A DNA stretch of 64,000 bases from Pontibacter sp. E15-1 (lineage in GTDB: Bacteria > Bacteroidota > Bacteroidia > Cytophagales > Hymenobacteraceae), in NCBI RefSeq assembly GCF_022601975.1, contig NZ_JAKVIR010000012.1, forward strand, positions 62,001-126,000, given 5' to 3'. Each line of letters opens with the position of its first letter. Within the stretch, counting starts at the first letter, position 1. Positions 1-7,511 of the stretch are shown in pieces. A program made the translations under genes and the position numbers. The notes beneath the pieces were generated by a model. The model had not been told where the DNA came from. It ran no database searches and saw only the letters and a list, made by a program, of their open reading frames with translations.

Positions 1-699
1 TTTAAGGAAAGCAGCATCACCGAACTGATCTCGACTAAAACCGTGCCCGTGATCGAGAAAGTGGACACCACGCTGGCCCGTATGAATCGCATGCTGGACA
101 GTGAAGCCAAGGGAAACATAAAGGACATCCTGGCAAACACCAAGGCTACCACCGACGCGCTCAATACTATTTTAATGGCCAACCAGGAAAATATCAACCA
201 GATTACGGCCAATATAAGTGCCCTGACAGGCTCGCTGCGCAAGACCGAGCGCAACATCAACAGGCTCTCTATGAACATGGCAGACATAACCGACACCCTG
301 AAGCAGGTAGAGATAAACCAGCTGGTGCGCAACGCGAACGGGGCTGTAAAAGAACTGGAGGCCGCCGCAATTAAGCTTAACTCGAACCAGGGCTCCATCG
401 GCAGGCTGATGAACGACGAGACGCTGTACGAAAACCTGAACGGCTCCACCGCCGCCCTAAACTCGCTGCTCCGCGATATACAGGCTTACCCGAAACGCTA
501 CGTGCAGTTCTCGTTCCTGGGCCGAAAGGACAAGTATAAAGTGGATGAGACAGGCCGCGTGGTGTCGTTGGAGGAGGTAAAGGAGATGCAGGAAGCGCAT
601 CCCGCCGAGTTCAGGACCGTGCCAGACACCGTGTATGTGCCAGTGCCCCAAGCCAGCGGCGCTTCCATGCAGCCAGTGAGGAAAGACTCACTCAAGTAA
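1..699 (+). CDS. MlaD/MCE family protein, C-terminal part (5' end outside window)
   Basis: The open frame enters from the left edge (first codons read FKESSITELIS) and ends at 699, so only the last 232 codons are visible. The visible part is the long helical region that follows an MCE/MlaD domain: it is rich in Asn, Leu and Thr, with coiled-coil stretches such as ANISALTGSLRKTERNI, followed by the GSIGRLMNDETLYENLN segment and a QFSFLGRKDKYK tail that I associate with Bacteroidota MlaD-like proteins. MlaD proteins are inner-membrane-anchored, substrate-binding subunits of lipid-trafficking ABC systems. The MCE domain itself and any ATPase/permease partners would lie upstream of this window. 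Internal GTG or ATG codons could be mistaken for starts, but the frame is open to the edge. Family assignment is fairly safe; the exact substrate is not. Confidence 0.75.
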   Translation, partial: FKESSITELISTKTVPVIEKVDTTLARMNRMLDSEAKGNIKDILANTKATTDALNTILMANQENINQITANISALTGSLRKTERNINRLSMNMADITDTLKQVEINQLVRNANGAVKELEAAAIKLNSNQGSIGRLMNDETLYENLNGSTAALNSLLRDIQAYPKRYVQFSFLGRKDKYKVDETGRVVSLEEVKEMQEAHPAEFRTVPDTVYVPVPQASGASMQPVRKDSLK

Positions 700-724
700 C
701 CCAAAGGCATACAGGTTAAAATCG

Positions 725-759
725 TATATTTGCAAAATCCGCTTCTAGGGGCGGATTTT
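725..759 (+). terminator. Hairpin terminator after the MlaD gene, with an overlapping TATATTTG promoter-like word
   Basis: AAAATCCGC (734-742) pairs with GCGGATTTT (751-759) over an 8-nt loop and ends in a T run, so it can terminate the upstream gene. TATATTTG at 725-732 fits the Bacteroidota -7 consensus TAnnTTTG, but no TTTG is seen 19-21 bp upstream. A promoter for the carboxyltransferase here is therefore only a possibility. Confidence 0.5.
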
Positions 760-798
760 TCATTTACTGTCTGTCCTATGTCCTCAAATTAACTACTC

Positions 799-2427
799 AT
801 GGATATTGAATTCAACAAAAACGAAGATGGCCTGAAGCAGCTGACCTTCCGGCTGCAGGAAAAACTGAAAAAGGTACACCAGGGAGGAGGGGAGAAACGC
901 ATCCAGAAGGAGCACGCCAAAGGCAAGATGACGGCCCGCGAGCGCATCGCCTACCTGCTCGACGAGAACAGCGCGTTCCTGGAGGTCGGTGCTTTTGCCG
1001 GCGAGGGCATGTATGAAGAGGTGGGCGGTTGCCCGAGCGGCGGCGTGGTGACCGGTATCGGCTACATCAAAGGTCGCCAGTGTGTGGTGGTAGCCAACGA
1101 TGCCACCGTGAAAGCAGGCGCCTGGTTCCCGATCACGGCCAAGAAGAACCTCCGGGCACAGGAAATCTCCATCGAGAACAAACTGCCGATTGTATACCTC
1201 GTGGACAGTGCCGGGGTGTTCCTGCCGATGCAAAACGAGATTTTCCCGGACAAAGAGCATTTTGGGCGCATGTTCCGGAACAATGCCGTCATGAGCTCGA
1301 TGGGCATCGTCCAGATTGCCGCCATTATGGGCAGCTGCGTGGCCGGCGGGGCCTACCTGCCGATCATGAGCGACGAGGCGCTGATCGTGGAAGGCACCGG
1401 TTCCGTGTTTTTGGCGGGCTCATACCTCGTTAAATCCGCCATCGGCGAAACCATCGACAACGAGACGCTGGGCGGGGCCACCACACACTCCGAGATTTCC
1501 GGCGTGACCGACTACAAGTGCAAAGACGACCAGGAGGCGCTGGACCATATCCGCAACATCTTCGACAAGATGGGCGACAACCCGAGGGCCGGTTTTAACC
1601 GCGCCGCACCAGTTGCCCCTAAACTGGACGAGCAGGAGCTGTATGGCCAACTGCCCTCCGACCGCGTGAAGCCCTACGATATGATGGACATCATCCTGCG
1701 GCTGGTGGATAACTCGGAGTTTGAGCCTTACAAAGAGGGGTATGGCCAGACACTGATCTGCGGCCTTGCCCGCATCGACGGATGGTCGGTGGGCATCGTG
1801 GCCAACCAGCGCAAGATCGTGAAGAGCAAAAAAGGCGAGATGCAGATGGGCGGCGTGATTTACTCCGACTCTGCCGACAAGGCCGCCCGCTTTATCATGA
1901 ACTGCAACCAGAAGAAGATTCCGCTGGTTTTTCTCCAGGACGTGTCCGGCTTTATGGTGGGCAGTAAGTCGGAGCACGGCGGCATTATAAAAGACGGCGC
2001 CAAGATGGTGAGCGCCATGGCCAACTCGGTGGTGCCGAAGTTTACCATCCTGATCGGCAACAGCTACGGGGCTGGCAACTACGCCATGTGCGGCAAGGCC
2101 TACGACCCGCGCCTGATCTATGCCTGGCCAACGGCGCAACTGGCCGTGATGAGCGGGGCCGCGGCGGCCAACACGCTGCTGCAGATCCAGGTATCGTCGC
2201 TCAAAGCCAAGGGCGAGGAGATAACCCCGGAGGCGGAGGCCGAGCTGCTTAAGCGCATCACCGATAAGTATAACGAGGAACTGTCGCCGTACTACGCGGC
2301 CGCACGCCTGTGGGTAGACGGCATCATCGACCCGCTGGAAACGCGCAAGGTGATCTCGATGGGCATTGAGGCTGCCAACCACGCCCCCATCGAAAAGCCC
2401 TATAACGTAGGCGTAATCCAGACCTGA
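799..2427 (+). CDS. Acyl-CoA carboxylase carboxyltransferase (beta) subunit
   Basis: A 542-residue biotin-dependent carboxyltransferase of the crotonase fold. It transfers carboxyl from carboxybiotin to an acyl-CoA such as methylcrotonyl-CoA or propionyl-CoA in the cytoplasm. The N-terminal half has GSCVAGGAYLP (about residues 177-187) and the C-terminal half DVSGFMVG (about 380) and GNSYGAGNYAMCGKAYDP (about 419), the two glycine-rich oxyanion regions of the family. The stretch PIVYLVDSAGVFLPMQ and the 540-residue length look more like methylcrotonyl-CoA carboxylase beta than classical PccB. The biotin carboxylase/BCCP partner is not adjacent. Methylmalonyl-CoA mutase, MeaB and PduO genes elsewhere in the window make a propionyl-CoA role possible. 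Substrate is left open. Confidence 0.88.
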   Translation: MDIEFNKNEDGLKQLTFRLQEKLKKVHQGGGEKRIQKEHAKGKMTARERIAYLLDENSAFLEVGAFAGEGMYEEVGGCPSGGVVTGIGYIKGRQCVVVANDATVKAGAWFPITAKKNLRAQEISIENKLPIVYLVDSAGVFLPMQNEIFPDKEHFGRMFRNNAVMSSMGIVQIAAIMGSCVAGGAYLPIMSDEALIVEGTGSVFLAGSYLVKSAIGETIDNETLGGATTHSEISGVTDYKCKDDQEALDHIRNIFDKMGDNPRAGFNRAAPVAPKLDEQELYGQLPSDRVKPYDMMDIILRLVDNSEFEPYKEGYGQTLICGLARIDGWSVGIVANQRKIVKSKKGEMQMGGVIYSDSADKAARFIMNCNQKKIPLVFLQDVSGFMVGSKSEHGGIIKDGAKMVSAMANSVVPKFTILIGNSYGAGNYAMCGKAYDPRLIYAWPTAQLAVMSGAAAANTLLQIQVSSLKAKGEEITPEAEAELLKRITDKYNEELSPYYAAARLWVDGIIDPLETRKVISMGIEAANHAPIEKPYNVGVIQT

Positions 2428-2431
2428 GCGT

Positions 2432-2622
2432 AATAAATTAAAAAATTATGAATTAGAAATTAGGAATGGCAGTTACTTTAAAAGCATGTTGACATTTCGT
2501 TTTTAGAAGCGAAACCAGGTTATTTGATGGCGTTTTGCAGCCCAAAAGATGAATTTTAAACCTGCCCTAAAACTGATCAGGGTGATTTAGCCTTGCTAAT
2601 TTCTAATTTTGAATTTCTAATG
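2432..2622. repeat. Inverted AATTAGAAATTAG-type repeats flanking a MITE relic
   Basis: GAATTAGAAATTAGGAAT near 2448-2466 and CTAATTTCTAATTTTGAA near 2597-2614 are inverted copies of one AT-rich word. Similar words recur next to genes near 12240, 26700, 27140, 39065 and 40410. Between the two arms lies the shortened repeat described separately at 2482-2567. The right arm also contains TAATTTTG (2604-2611), a match to the -7 promoter consensus just before the next gene; whether this matters is unknown. Confidence 0.55.
2482..2567. repeat. Deleted relic of the 163-bp MITE-like repeat
   Basis: The left end AAGCATGTTGACATTTCG and the right end TTTGCAGCCCAAAAGATG...TTTTAAAC match the two full copies at 43946-44108 and 52631-52793, but the middle half is missing. 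The terminal inverted repeats have diverged (CCTGCCCT instead of CATGCTCT). It lies between the carboxyltransferase and the transglutaminase-like gene. Confidence 0.7.
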
Positions 2623-2633
2623 AATAAAATACT

Positions 2634-3479
2634 GTGACGAAAAACGAAATTAAGGCGCTCATCTCGTTGCTGGAGGATAACGACAACGAGGTGGCGCGCC
2701 ATGTAGAGCAACGGATTGTGTCGTTGGGTGAGGGGATTATACCCTTTCTGGAGGAGGAATGGGAAGAGACCCTGGACTCGGAGCTGCAGAAGAAGATAGA
2801 GGACCTGATACACAGCCTGCAGTTCGACGGCCTGATGGAAAAGCTCAAAGCCTGGAAAGACAGCGGCGCTGAAAACCTGCTGGAGGGTATGTGGCTGGTA
2901 AATTCATACATGTACCCGGACGTGGAGTTTGGCGCGATCAACAAGACGATGGATCAGCTGTACTTCGATGCCTGGACGCATATGAAGGAGGAGATGCACC
3001 CCTACGACCAGGTGAAGGCCTTGAACAACGTGCTGTTCCGGGAGAAGCGCTTTTCGGCGAACACCAAGAACTTCCATTCCCCGGCCAACTCGATGCTACA
3101 CCTGGTGCTGGAGTCGAAGCGTGGCAACCCGCTGACACTGTGCGTGATCTACATGACCCTGGCCCAGCGCCTCGGCTTGCCGGTGTATGGCGTGAATCTG
3201 CCCAACCTGTTTATCCTGACCTACAAGCTGGACGGGGTGCAGTTTTACATCAACGTCTATAACAAGGGGCTGATCCTTTCCAAAACAGACATCGACAACT
3301 ATATCCTGCAGCTCAACCTCAACCCGATCGACATATTCTATGAGCCATGCGCCAACATCGACGTGGTGAAGCGCGCGCTCCGCAACCTGGCCTTCTCGTT
3401 CGAGAAGATGGACGACCTGGAGAAGGCCACCGAGGTAACCAAGCTCCTGACAGCGATCACCGACGAAGGCACGGTATAA
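2634..3479 (+). CDS. SirB1/transglutaminase-like family protein
   Basis: A 281-residue protein starting at GTG; a TAA lies in frame just upstream (2625), which rules out an extension. The N-terminal about 60 residues look like a HEAT-type helical repeat (NEIKALISLLEDNDNEVARH). The core around residues 155-205 contains SMLHLVLESKRGNPLTLCVIY and PVYGVNLPNLFIL, typical of the SirB1/Transglut_core2 family. The Cys in TLCVIY could correspond to a catalytic position, but most SirB1-type members have no proven enzyme activity. A strong bidirectional terminator follows. The function is unknown; the family call is good. Confidence 0.8.
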   Translation: MTKNEIKALISLLEDNDNEVARHVEQRIVSLGEGIIPFLEEEWEETLDSELQKKIEDLIHSLQFDGLMEKLKAWKDSGAENLLEGMWLVNSYMYPDVEFGAINKTMDQLYFDAWTHMKEEMHPYDQVKALNNVLFREKRFSANTKNFHSPANSMLHLVLESKRGNPLTLCVIYMTLAQRLGLPVYGVNLPNLFILTYKLDGVQFYINVYNKGLILSKTDIDNYILQLNLNPIDIFYEPCANIDVVKRALRNLAFSFEKMDDLEKATEVTKLLTAITDEGTV

Positions 3480-3520
3480 AACCGGTATAAAGAGACGTCG
3501 GCAGAGGGGGTATAGACCAT

Positions 3521-3576
3521 GAGGTATAAAAAGGAGAAGGCAGCCCGAGTGGGCTGCCTTCTCCTTTTTATACCTC
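3521..3576. terminator. Perfect bidirectional terminator between convergent genes
   Basis: A 26-bp perfect stem with arms 3521-3546 and 3551-3576 and a GAGT loop. Its base carries A5/T5 runs, so it can end transcription from both the plus-strand transglutaminase-like gene and the minus-strand thioredoxin-like gene. GAGGTATA/TATACCTC at the base contains the over-represented GGTATA word. Confidence 0.9.
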
Positions 3577-3599
3577 TGCAACTAAATTAGGGTATGAAT

Positions 3600-4184
3600 T
3601 TAATATTTCTTGATCAGACAGCCCGTCGCGCGCTTGTCGCCAGCCGACACTGTTTTGTTAGCCAGCATCGCGTCGATCGTGTTTTTGAGGTAATAGTTCT
3701 GCACGCCGCTCTCTACCTGCGCATTGTCATCAATGGCTCCTTTGTACTTCAGCACAAATTCGCCGCCAGTGTTGTGCAGCACAAAGGCCTCCGGTGTCTT
3801 GGTGGCCCCAAACTGCTTACTCAGGCTCTGGCCCTCGTCGGCAAGGTATGGGAACGTGTATTTTTTTGAGGCCATGTCTTGCAGCGTTTCGCTGCCATCG
3901 CCCACCCCGGGGTTCACGAAAACAAACTGCACGCCCTGGCTGGCATAGGCGCTGGCGAGGGTAACCAAACGGTTTTCGTACAATTTTGCGTACGGGCACT
4001 GGTTGTTGGTAAAGACGAGCACCACAGTCTTGGCACTTGCAAAATCGCTGAGCGAAGTGGTCTGCTGGTTGCTGCCTTTCAAAGAGAAGTTAGCCACTTT
4101 ATCGCCTAGCTGATAGCCGCCAGACTGTGCAAAAGCGCCTGCTGAGAGTAAAAAGGCTGTGGCAAAAGAGGCAAGATATTTCAT
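3600..4184 (-). CDS. Secreted thioredoxin/redoxin-fold protein
   Basis: 194 residues when started at ATG 4182-4184. A longer upstream reading would place the signal peptide internally, so it is rejected. MKYLASFATAFLLSAGAFAQ is a clear Sec signal. The mature part has the redoxin fold: GDKVANFSL, then TVVLVFTNNQCPYAK and later KTPEAFVLH, the cis-Pro region. The active site reads CPYAK, keeping one Cys of the usual CxxC, as in a common Bacteroidota subgroup of AhpC/TSA-like periplasmic proteins. A Cys near the C-terminus (ATGCL) could be a resolving residue; this is inference. It is likely co-transcribed with the phosphopantetheinyl transferase gene 22 bp upstream. The substrate is unknown. Confidence 0.82.
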   Translation of the reverse strand: MKYLASFATAFLLSAGAFAQSGGYQLGDKVANFSLKGSNQQTTSLSDFASAKTVVLVFTNNQCPYAKLYENRLVTLASAYASQGVQFVFVNPGVGDGSETLQDMASKKYTFPYLADEGQSLSKQFGATKTPEAFVLHNTGGEFVLKYKGAIDDNAQVESGVQNYYLKNTIDAMLANKTVSAGDKRATGCLIKKY

Positions 4185-4206
4185 AGGGATAAGGTTAATT
4201 GTCTGT

Positions 4207-4842
4207 TTAAAGGCTGTCGATGCAGTAGGTAAGTACGTGGCCCTGTATAATTTCGTGCTGAATCCGATACAATTTAGAAATATTTTCGGTTTGCACACGC
4301 CCCGTCAGCACATTTGGTTCTGAGGAGGGGCAAATCAGCAGGTTTTCTTTTAAAACCAGCCGCTTCTGGCTGTGTAATTTGTAGAGTGTTTCTTTAGCGC
4401 TCCAGTACAGGCAAGTGGTCGTTTCATCTGCAGCCGTGAATTGCTTTTCCGTTTCCGCCAGAAACCGGTCGCTTACCCGCAAGGCTTTCGGGGTGATTAG
4501 TTCAATATCTATGCCAACCTCATGCCGGTCTGATAGGATGACGGCGGCGAGCTGTGGCGAGTGCGTGATGGAGACCTGCAGCGGCTGACCCGGGAAATAG
4601 GGCTTGCCGTCTGGGTTGCGGGCCAGCGCCAGCGGCGCTTCCGTGAAGTGACGCAGCAGGGTATAAACCAGCACCCGGCTGGCCAGCCACTCCTGCCGCC
4701 GCCGCGGGTGCACCTTGCCGGCCACGGCGCTCACATCGGCATAAGAGGGCAGGGCAGCGTATAAATCCGCCTCATTTTCCTGGAGTTGCCATATGCCAAG
4801 CCAGGTATGCGGCGTTATCTGTTGGGTAAGCAGGAGAGGCAT
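4207..4842 (-). CDS. 4'-phosphopantetheinyl transferase superfamily protein
   Basis: 211 residues with the Sfp/AcpT layout. It would attach the 4'-phosphopantetheine arm of CoA to a carrier protein serine. Key motifs are VGIDIELI (about residues 103-110, Mg binding) and YWSAKETLYKLH (about 144-156), plus the upstream NPDGKPYFPGQPLQVSITHS block. The size fits the Sfp type rather than the shorter AcpS type. No polyketide or peptide synthetase is nearby, so it may serve the fatty-acid ACP or a remote cluster. It is first in a two-gene minus-strand unit with the thioredoxin-like gene. Confidence 0.88.
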   Translation of the reverse strand: MPLLLTQQITPHTWLGIWQLQENEADLYAALPSYADVSAVAGKVHPRRRQEWLASRVLVYTLLRHFTEAPLALARNPDGKPYFPGQPLQVSITHSPQLAAVILSDRHEVGIDIELITPKALRVSDRFLAETEKQFTAADETTTCLYWSAKETLYKLHSQKRLVLKENLLICPSSEPNVLTGRVQTENISKLYRIQHEIIQGHVLTYCIDSL

Positions 4843-4940
4843 AGGCGGGGAACAAGGCGATTTATGGGAACAAGCGGCATGGCTTCGCTGTATTTTCGTA
4901 AATTTAACTAAAATTATAGATTTAGAAGAGATACGGCAAC
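4843..4940. promoter_or_regulatory. Divergent intergenic region with near-consensus -7 elements
   Basis: TATTTTCG at 4891-4898 on the plus strand is one base off TAnnTTTG and suits the WD40 gene at 4941. On the minus strand TAAATTTA and TAATTTTA are one base off and would suit the phosphopantetheinyl transferase gene. No exact -33 TTTG partner was found. Confidence 0.35.
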
Positions 4941-5870
4941 ATGGCCAGTAACCTACAGATACAGAAATTAGCCACCCTCACCGGTCACCGCGACTGTGTG
5001 TATACCCTGGAGCAGTCGGGGGAGGAGAACGTGGTTTTCTCGGCCGCCGGCGATGGCATGGTGGTGGCCTGGGACATGAATAACCCGGATAACGGGGAGT
5101 TGGTGGCCAAAGTGAACACCTCGGTGTACGCGCTGCGCTACGTGCCGGAGCGTAACCTGCTGCTCATCGGGCAGAACCAGGAAGGACTGCAGGTGATCAG
5201 CCTGCAAGACAAGTCGATCCTGAAATCGGTGCCGCTGCCAAAGGCGGCTATTTTCGATATTTTATACCTGGCTGACCTGCAGAAGGTGTTTGTGGCCATG
5301 GGCAACGGGGCCGTGTGCGTGCTGAGCGGCGAGACGTTTGAGCTGCAGACCATCCTCCGGAAATCAGACCAAAGCGCCCGCAGCCTGGCCTACAACCCGC
5401 AGACCCAGGAGCTTGCCGTAGGGTATAGCGACAACCTGATCCGGGTGTATGACGCCACGAACCTTGCGCTGAAGCACGAGCTGGCCGCCCATACCAACTC
5501 GGTGTTCACGGTAACTTACTCCCCAGACGGCAAGCTGTTGCTCTCGGGCAGCCGCGACGCGCACCTGCGGGTATGGGAGGTGGAGCTGGGGTATAAGGAG
5601 CGCGGTTATACCATCGCGCACATGTATACCATCAACCATATCACTTACAGCCCCGACAGCCGCTTTTTCGCCACCTGCAGCATGGACAAGTCGATCAAGA
5701 TATGGGACGCGCAAACCTTTAAGCTGCTGAAGGTGATCGACAAGGTGCGCAACGCCAGCCACGGCACCTCCGTGAACAAATTATTTTGGTCGGCTCATCA
5801 GAATCAGTTAGTTTCGTGTAGTGACGATCGCACCATTTCGGTTTGGGATATAAAACAGCTTGAGTTATGA
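4941..5870 (+). CDS. WD40 repeat protein
   Basis: 309 residues making about seven WD40 blades of a beta-propeller, with no signal peptide, so probably cytoplasmic. Blade ends are visible as VAWDMNN, IRVYDATN, LRVWEVEL, IKIWDAQT and ISVWDIKQ, each preceded by GH/S-D elements such as LTGHRDCVYT and YSPDGKLLLSGSRD. WD40 propellers are protein-interaction platforms. Its stop overlaps the start of the DivIVA-domain gene by 4 bp (ATGA), so the two proteins are probably made together and may cooperate. No enzymatic function is predicted. Confidence 0.88.
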   Translation: MASNLQIQKLATLTGHRDCVYTLEQSGEENVVFSAAGDGMVVAWDMNNPDNGELVAKVNTSVYALRYVPERNLLLIGQNQEGLQVISLQDKSILKSVPLPKAAIFDILYLADLQKVFVAMGNGAVCVLSGETFELQTILRKSDQSARSLAYNPQTQELAVGYSDNLIRVYDATNLALKHELAAHTNSVFTVTYSPDGKLLLSGSRDAHLRVWEVELGYKERGYTIAHMYTINHITYSPDSRFFATCSMDKSIKIWDAQTFKLLKVIDKVRNASHGTSVNKLFWSAHQNQLVSCSDDRTISVWDIKQLEL

Positions 5871-6841
5871 AAATTACACCATTAGAGATCAGACAAAAAA
5901 CGTTTGAGAAGGCTTTCAGGGGGTTGGATAAGGATGAGGTAAACGCCTTTTTGATGACGCTCTCGCAACAGTGGGAAAAGCTGCTGGATGAGAACAAAGA
6001 CCTGCGCCTGAAACTGGATGCCTCGCACCGCGAAACACAGAAACTGCGCGAGGTGGAATCATCGCTCTATAAAACTTTAAAGACGGCCGAAGACACCGGC
6101 AGCAGCATTGTGGAGCAGGCCACCAAATCGGCGGAACTGAAGGCACGCGAGGCGGAGCTGCAGGCCAACGAACTGCTGAACAAGGCCAGTGTGCAGGCAC
6201 GCCAGGTGCTGGAAGAAGCCACCAAGCAGTCGGAAAAACTGATTGCCGAGATGCAGCAGGAGGTGAAGGCGCTGGAGCAGGATTACCAGCGCATGGAGGG
6301 CTACCTTGAGACCATGGTGCGCGACCTGAAGAACCTGGCCAACGAGGCGCTGGAACGCGCCGAGAAGACAAATGCAAAACCTAAAACGAACTCACATAGT
6401 ATTCTTTCAAGAGCCGCCGGTGTAAAAGTAGAAACCGCCGAGCTGCTGCAAAACCTGAAAGATATGAAGACAACGAACGAAACTTACCAGTTACCAGAGA
6501 CCACGGCCACCAACGCGCCCGTGGCCACAGTGCACAGCCCAAACAGCTATCACCCGCTCGGCGACCCGGCGCCCGACGTAACGCAGCCGCAGCCCGAGGT
6601 GCCCAGCCCCGCCGAGCCGATGGTGCCCAACGTGCCAGCCCCTGAAATTGAGCAGCCGAAGCCGGACTATCCGGGCCGCGTACCAGCCCCCGATATTGAG
6701 CAGCCTGTGCCCGAAATCCAGCCCGTAACACCCGATACCCCCGAGATACAGCCCCCGATGACGGAGCCATCGCGCAACGGCTATGCCAACCGCGTGCCCG
6801 TGCGCGAGTCCGCAGGATCGTTTTTTGATGAGATAGGCTAA
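5867..6841 (+). CDS. DivIVA-domain coiled-coil protein with proline-rich tail
   Basis: 324 residues. The N-terminus MKITPLEIRQKTFEKAFRG followed by DKDEVNAFL is the DivIVA/GpsB lipid-binding motif (residues 1-35). A long heptad coiled coil follows to about residue 165. The last about 120 residues are disordered and Pro-rich, with near repeats of PAPEIEQP/PAPDIEQP and PDYPGRVP. DivIVA proteins in Gram-positives mark curved membranes and organise division or polar growth; the role in Bacteroidota is not established. It is translationally coupled to the WD40 gene and followed 6 bp later by folB. Confidence 0.85.
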   Translation: MKITPLEIRQKTFEKAFRGLDKDEVNAFLMTLSQQWEKLLDENKDLRLKLDASHRETQKLREVESSLYKTLKTAEDTGSSIVEQATKSAELKAREAELQANELLNKASVQARQVLEEATKQSEKLIAEMQQEVKALEQDYQRMEGYLETMVRDLKNLANEALERAEKTNAKPKTNSHSILSRAAGVKVETAELLQNLKDMKTTNETYQLPETTATNAPVATVHSPNSYHPLGDPAPDVTQPQPEVPSPAEPMVPNVPAPEIEQPKPDYPGRVPAPDIEQPVPEIQPVTPDTPEIQPPMTEPSRNGYANRVPVRESAGSFFDEIG

Positions 6842-6847
6842 GGCGAT

Positions 6848-7204
6848 ATGGGGCAGATTGCGCTGGAGGGTATGGAATTCTTCGCCTTCCATGGGTTTTA
6901 CGACGAGGAGCAGAAGATCGGCAACAAGTATGGCATCGACCTCTACATCGACACCGACCTGCGCCGCGCCGCCGAGAGCGACGACCTGCACCAGACTGTG
7001 AACTACGAAGTGCTCTACAAACTGGTGCTGGCCGAAATGGTTACACCGGCCCGCCTGCTGGAGCACCTCGGCCACCGCATCATCGACAAGGTGTATGACA
7101 AATTTCCGTTTGTGGCCTCTGTGAAGGTGAACGTATACAAATACAACCCACCGCTCGGCGGCATCTGCAAATGGGCTAAAGTCAGCCTGGAGGAGGCCCG
7201 ATAA
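6848..7204 (+). CDS. folB: Dihydroneopterin aldolase
   Basis: 118 residues, the normal length of FolB. It converts 7,8-dihydroneopterin to 6-hydroxymethyl-dihydropterin plus glycolaldehyde in folate synthesis. Visible family features are IALEGMEFFAFHGFYDEEQKIG at the N-terminus, TVNYEVLYKLV in the middle and KVNVYKYNPPLGG near the end. It sits 6 bp after the DivIVA-type gene, probably in the same transcript, and is followed by a terminator. The folate genes folP and folK are not in the window. Confidence 0.93.
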   Translation: MGQIALEGMEFFAFHGFYDEEQKIGNKYGIDLYIDTDLRRAAESDDLHQTVNYEVLYKLVLAEMVTPARLLEHLGHRIIDKVYDKFPFVASVKVNVYKYNPPLGGICKWAKVSLEEAR

Positions 7205-7226
7205 AAGAGATTACTTATTGATCCGT

Positions 7227-7263
7227 AAAGCAGCTGGTTCTAGGTTTAGGGCCAGCTGCTTTT
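7227..7263 (+). terminator. Terminator after folB
   Basis: AAAGCAGCTGG (7227-7237) pairs with CCAGCTGCTTT (7252-7262), with a 14-nt loop and a short T run, 22 bp after the folB stop. Confidence 0.8.
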
Positions 7264-7277
7264 GGTTTATACCCATT

Positions 7278-7475
7278 CCAACCACCCCCGGCCCCTCCTT
7301 ATACAATTCAGTACCTCTACTCCAGAGAGGAGTTTGTAATCATTCCTTCGGCTTATACCCATCTAGCTGAAGTAAGTATAGCGTTCCTGAATATATCGAT
7401 GCTATGAAAACGGGCAATTGGTTTCGCTATGGCAGACTCCCCGCCTTAGAAAAGGAGGGGGCAGGGGGTGGTTGG
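7278..7475. repeat. C-rich/G-rich inverted arms enclosing about 150 bp
   Basis: The left arm at 7278-7300 begins CCAACCACCCCC and ends CCCCTCCTT. The right arm at 7452-7475 begins AAGGAGGGGG and ends GGGGTGGTTGG. They are near-perfect reverse complements in the gene-free 307-bp stretch between folB and meaB. Related C-rich words occur before dnaA (about 22441) and near 31510. Nothing coding was seen between the arms. Confidence 0.55.
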
Positions 7476-7511
7476 ATACAACAGATGAGTTTATACCTAT
7501 AGAGATCGCAT

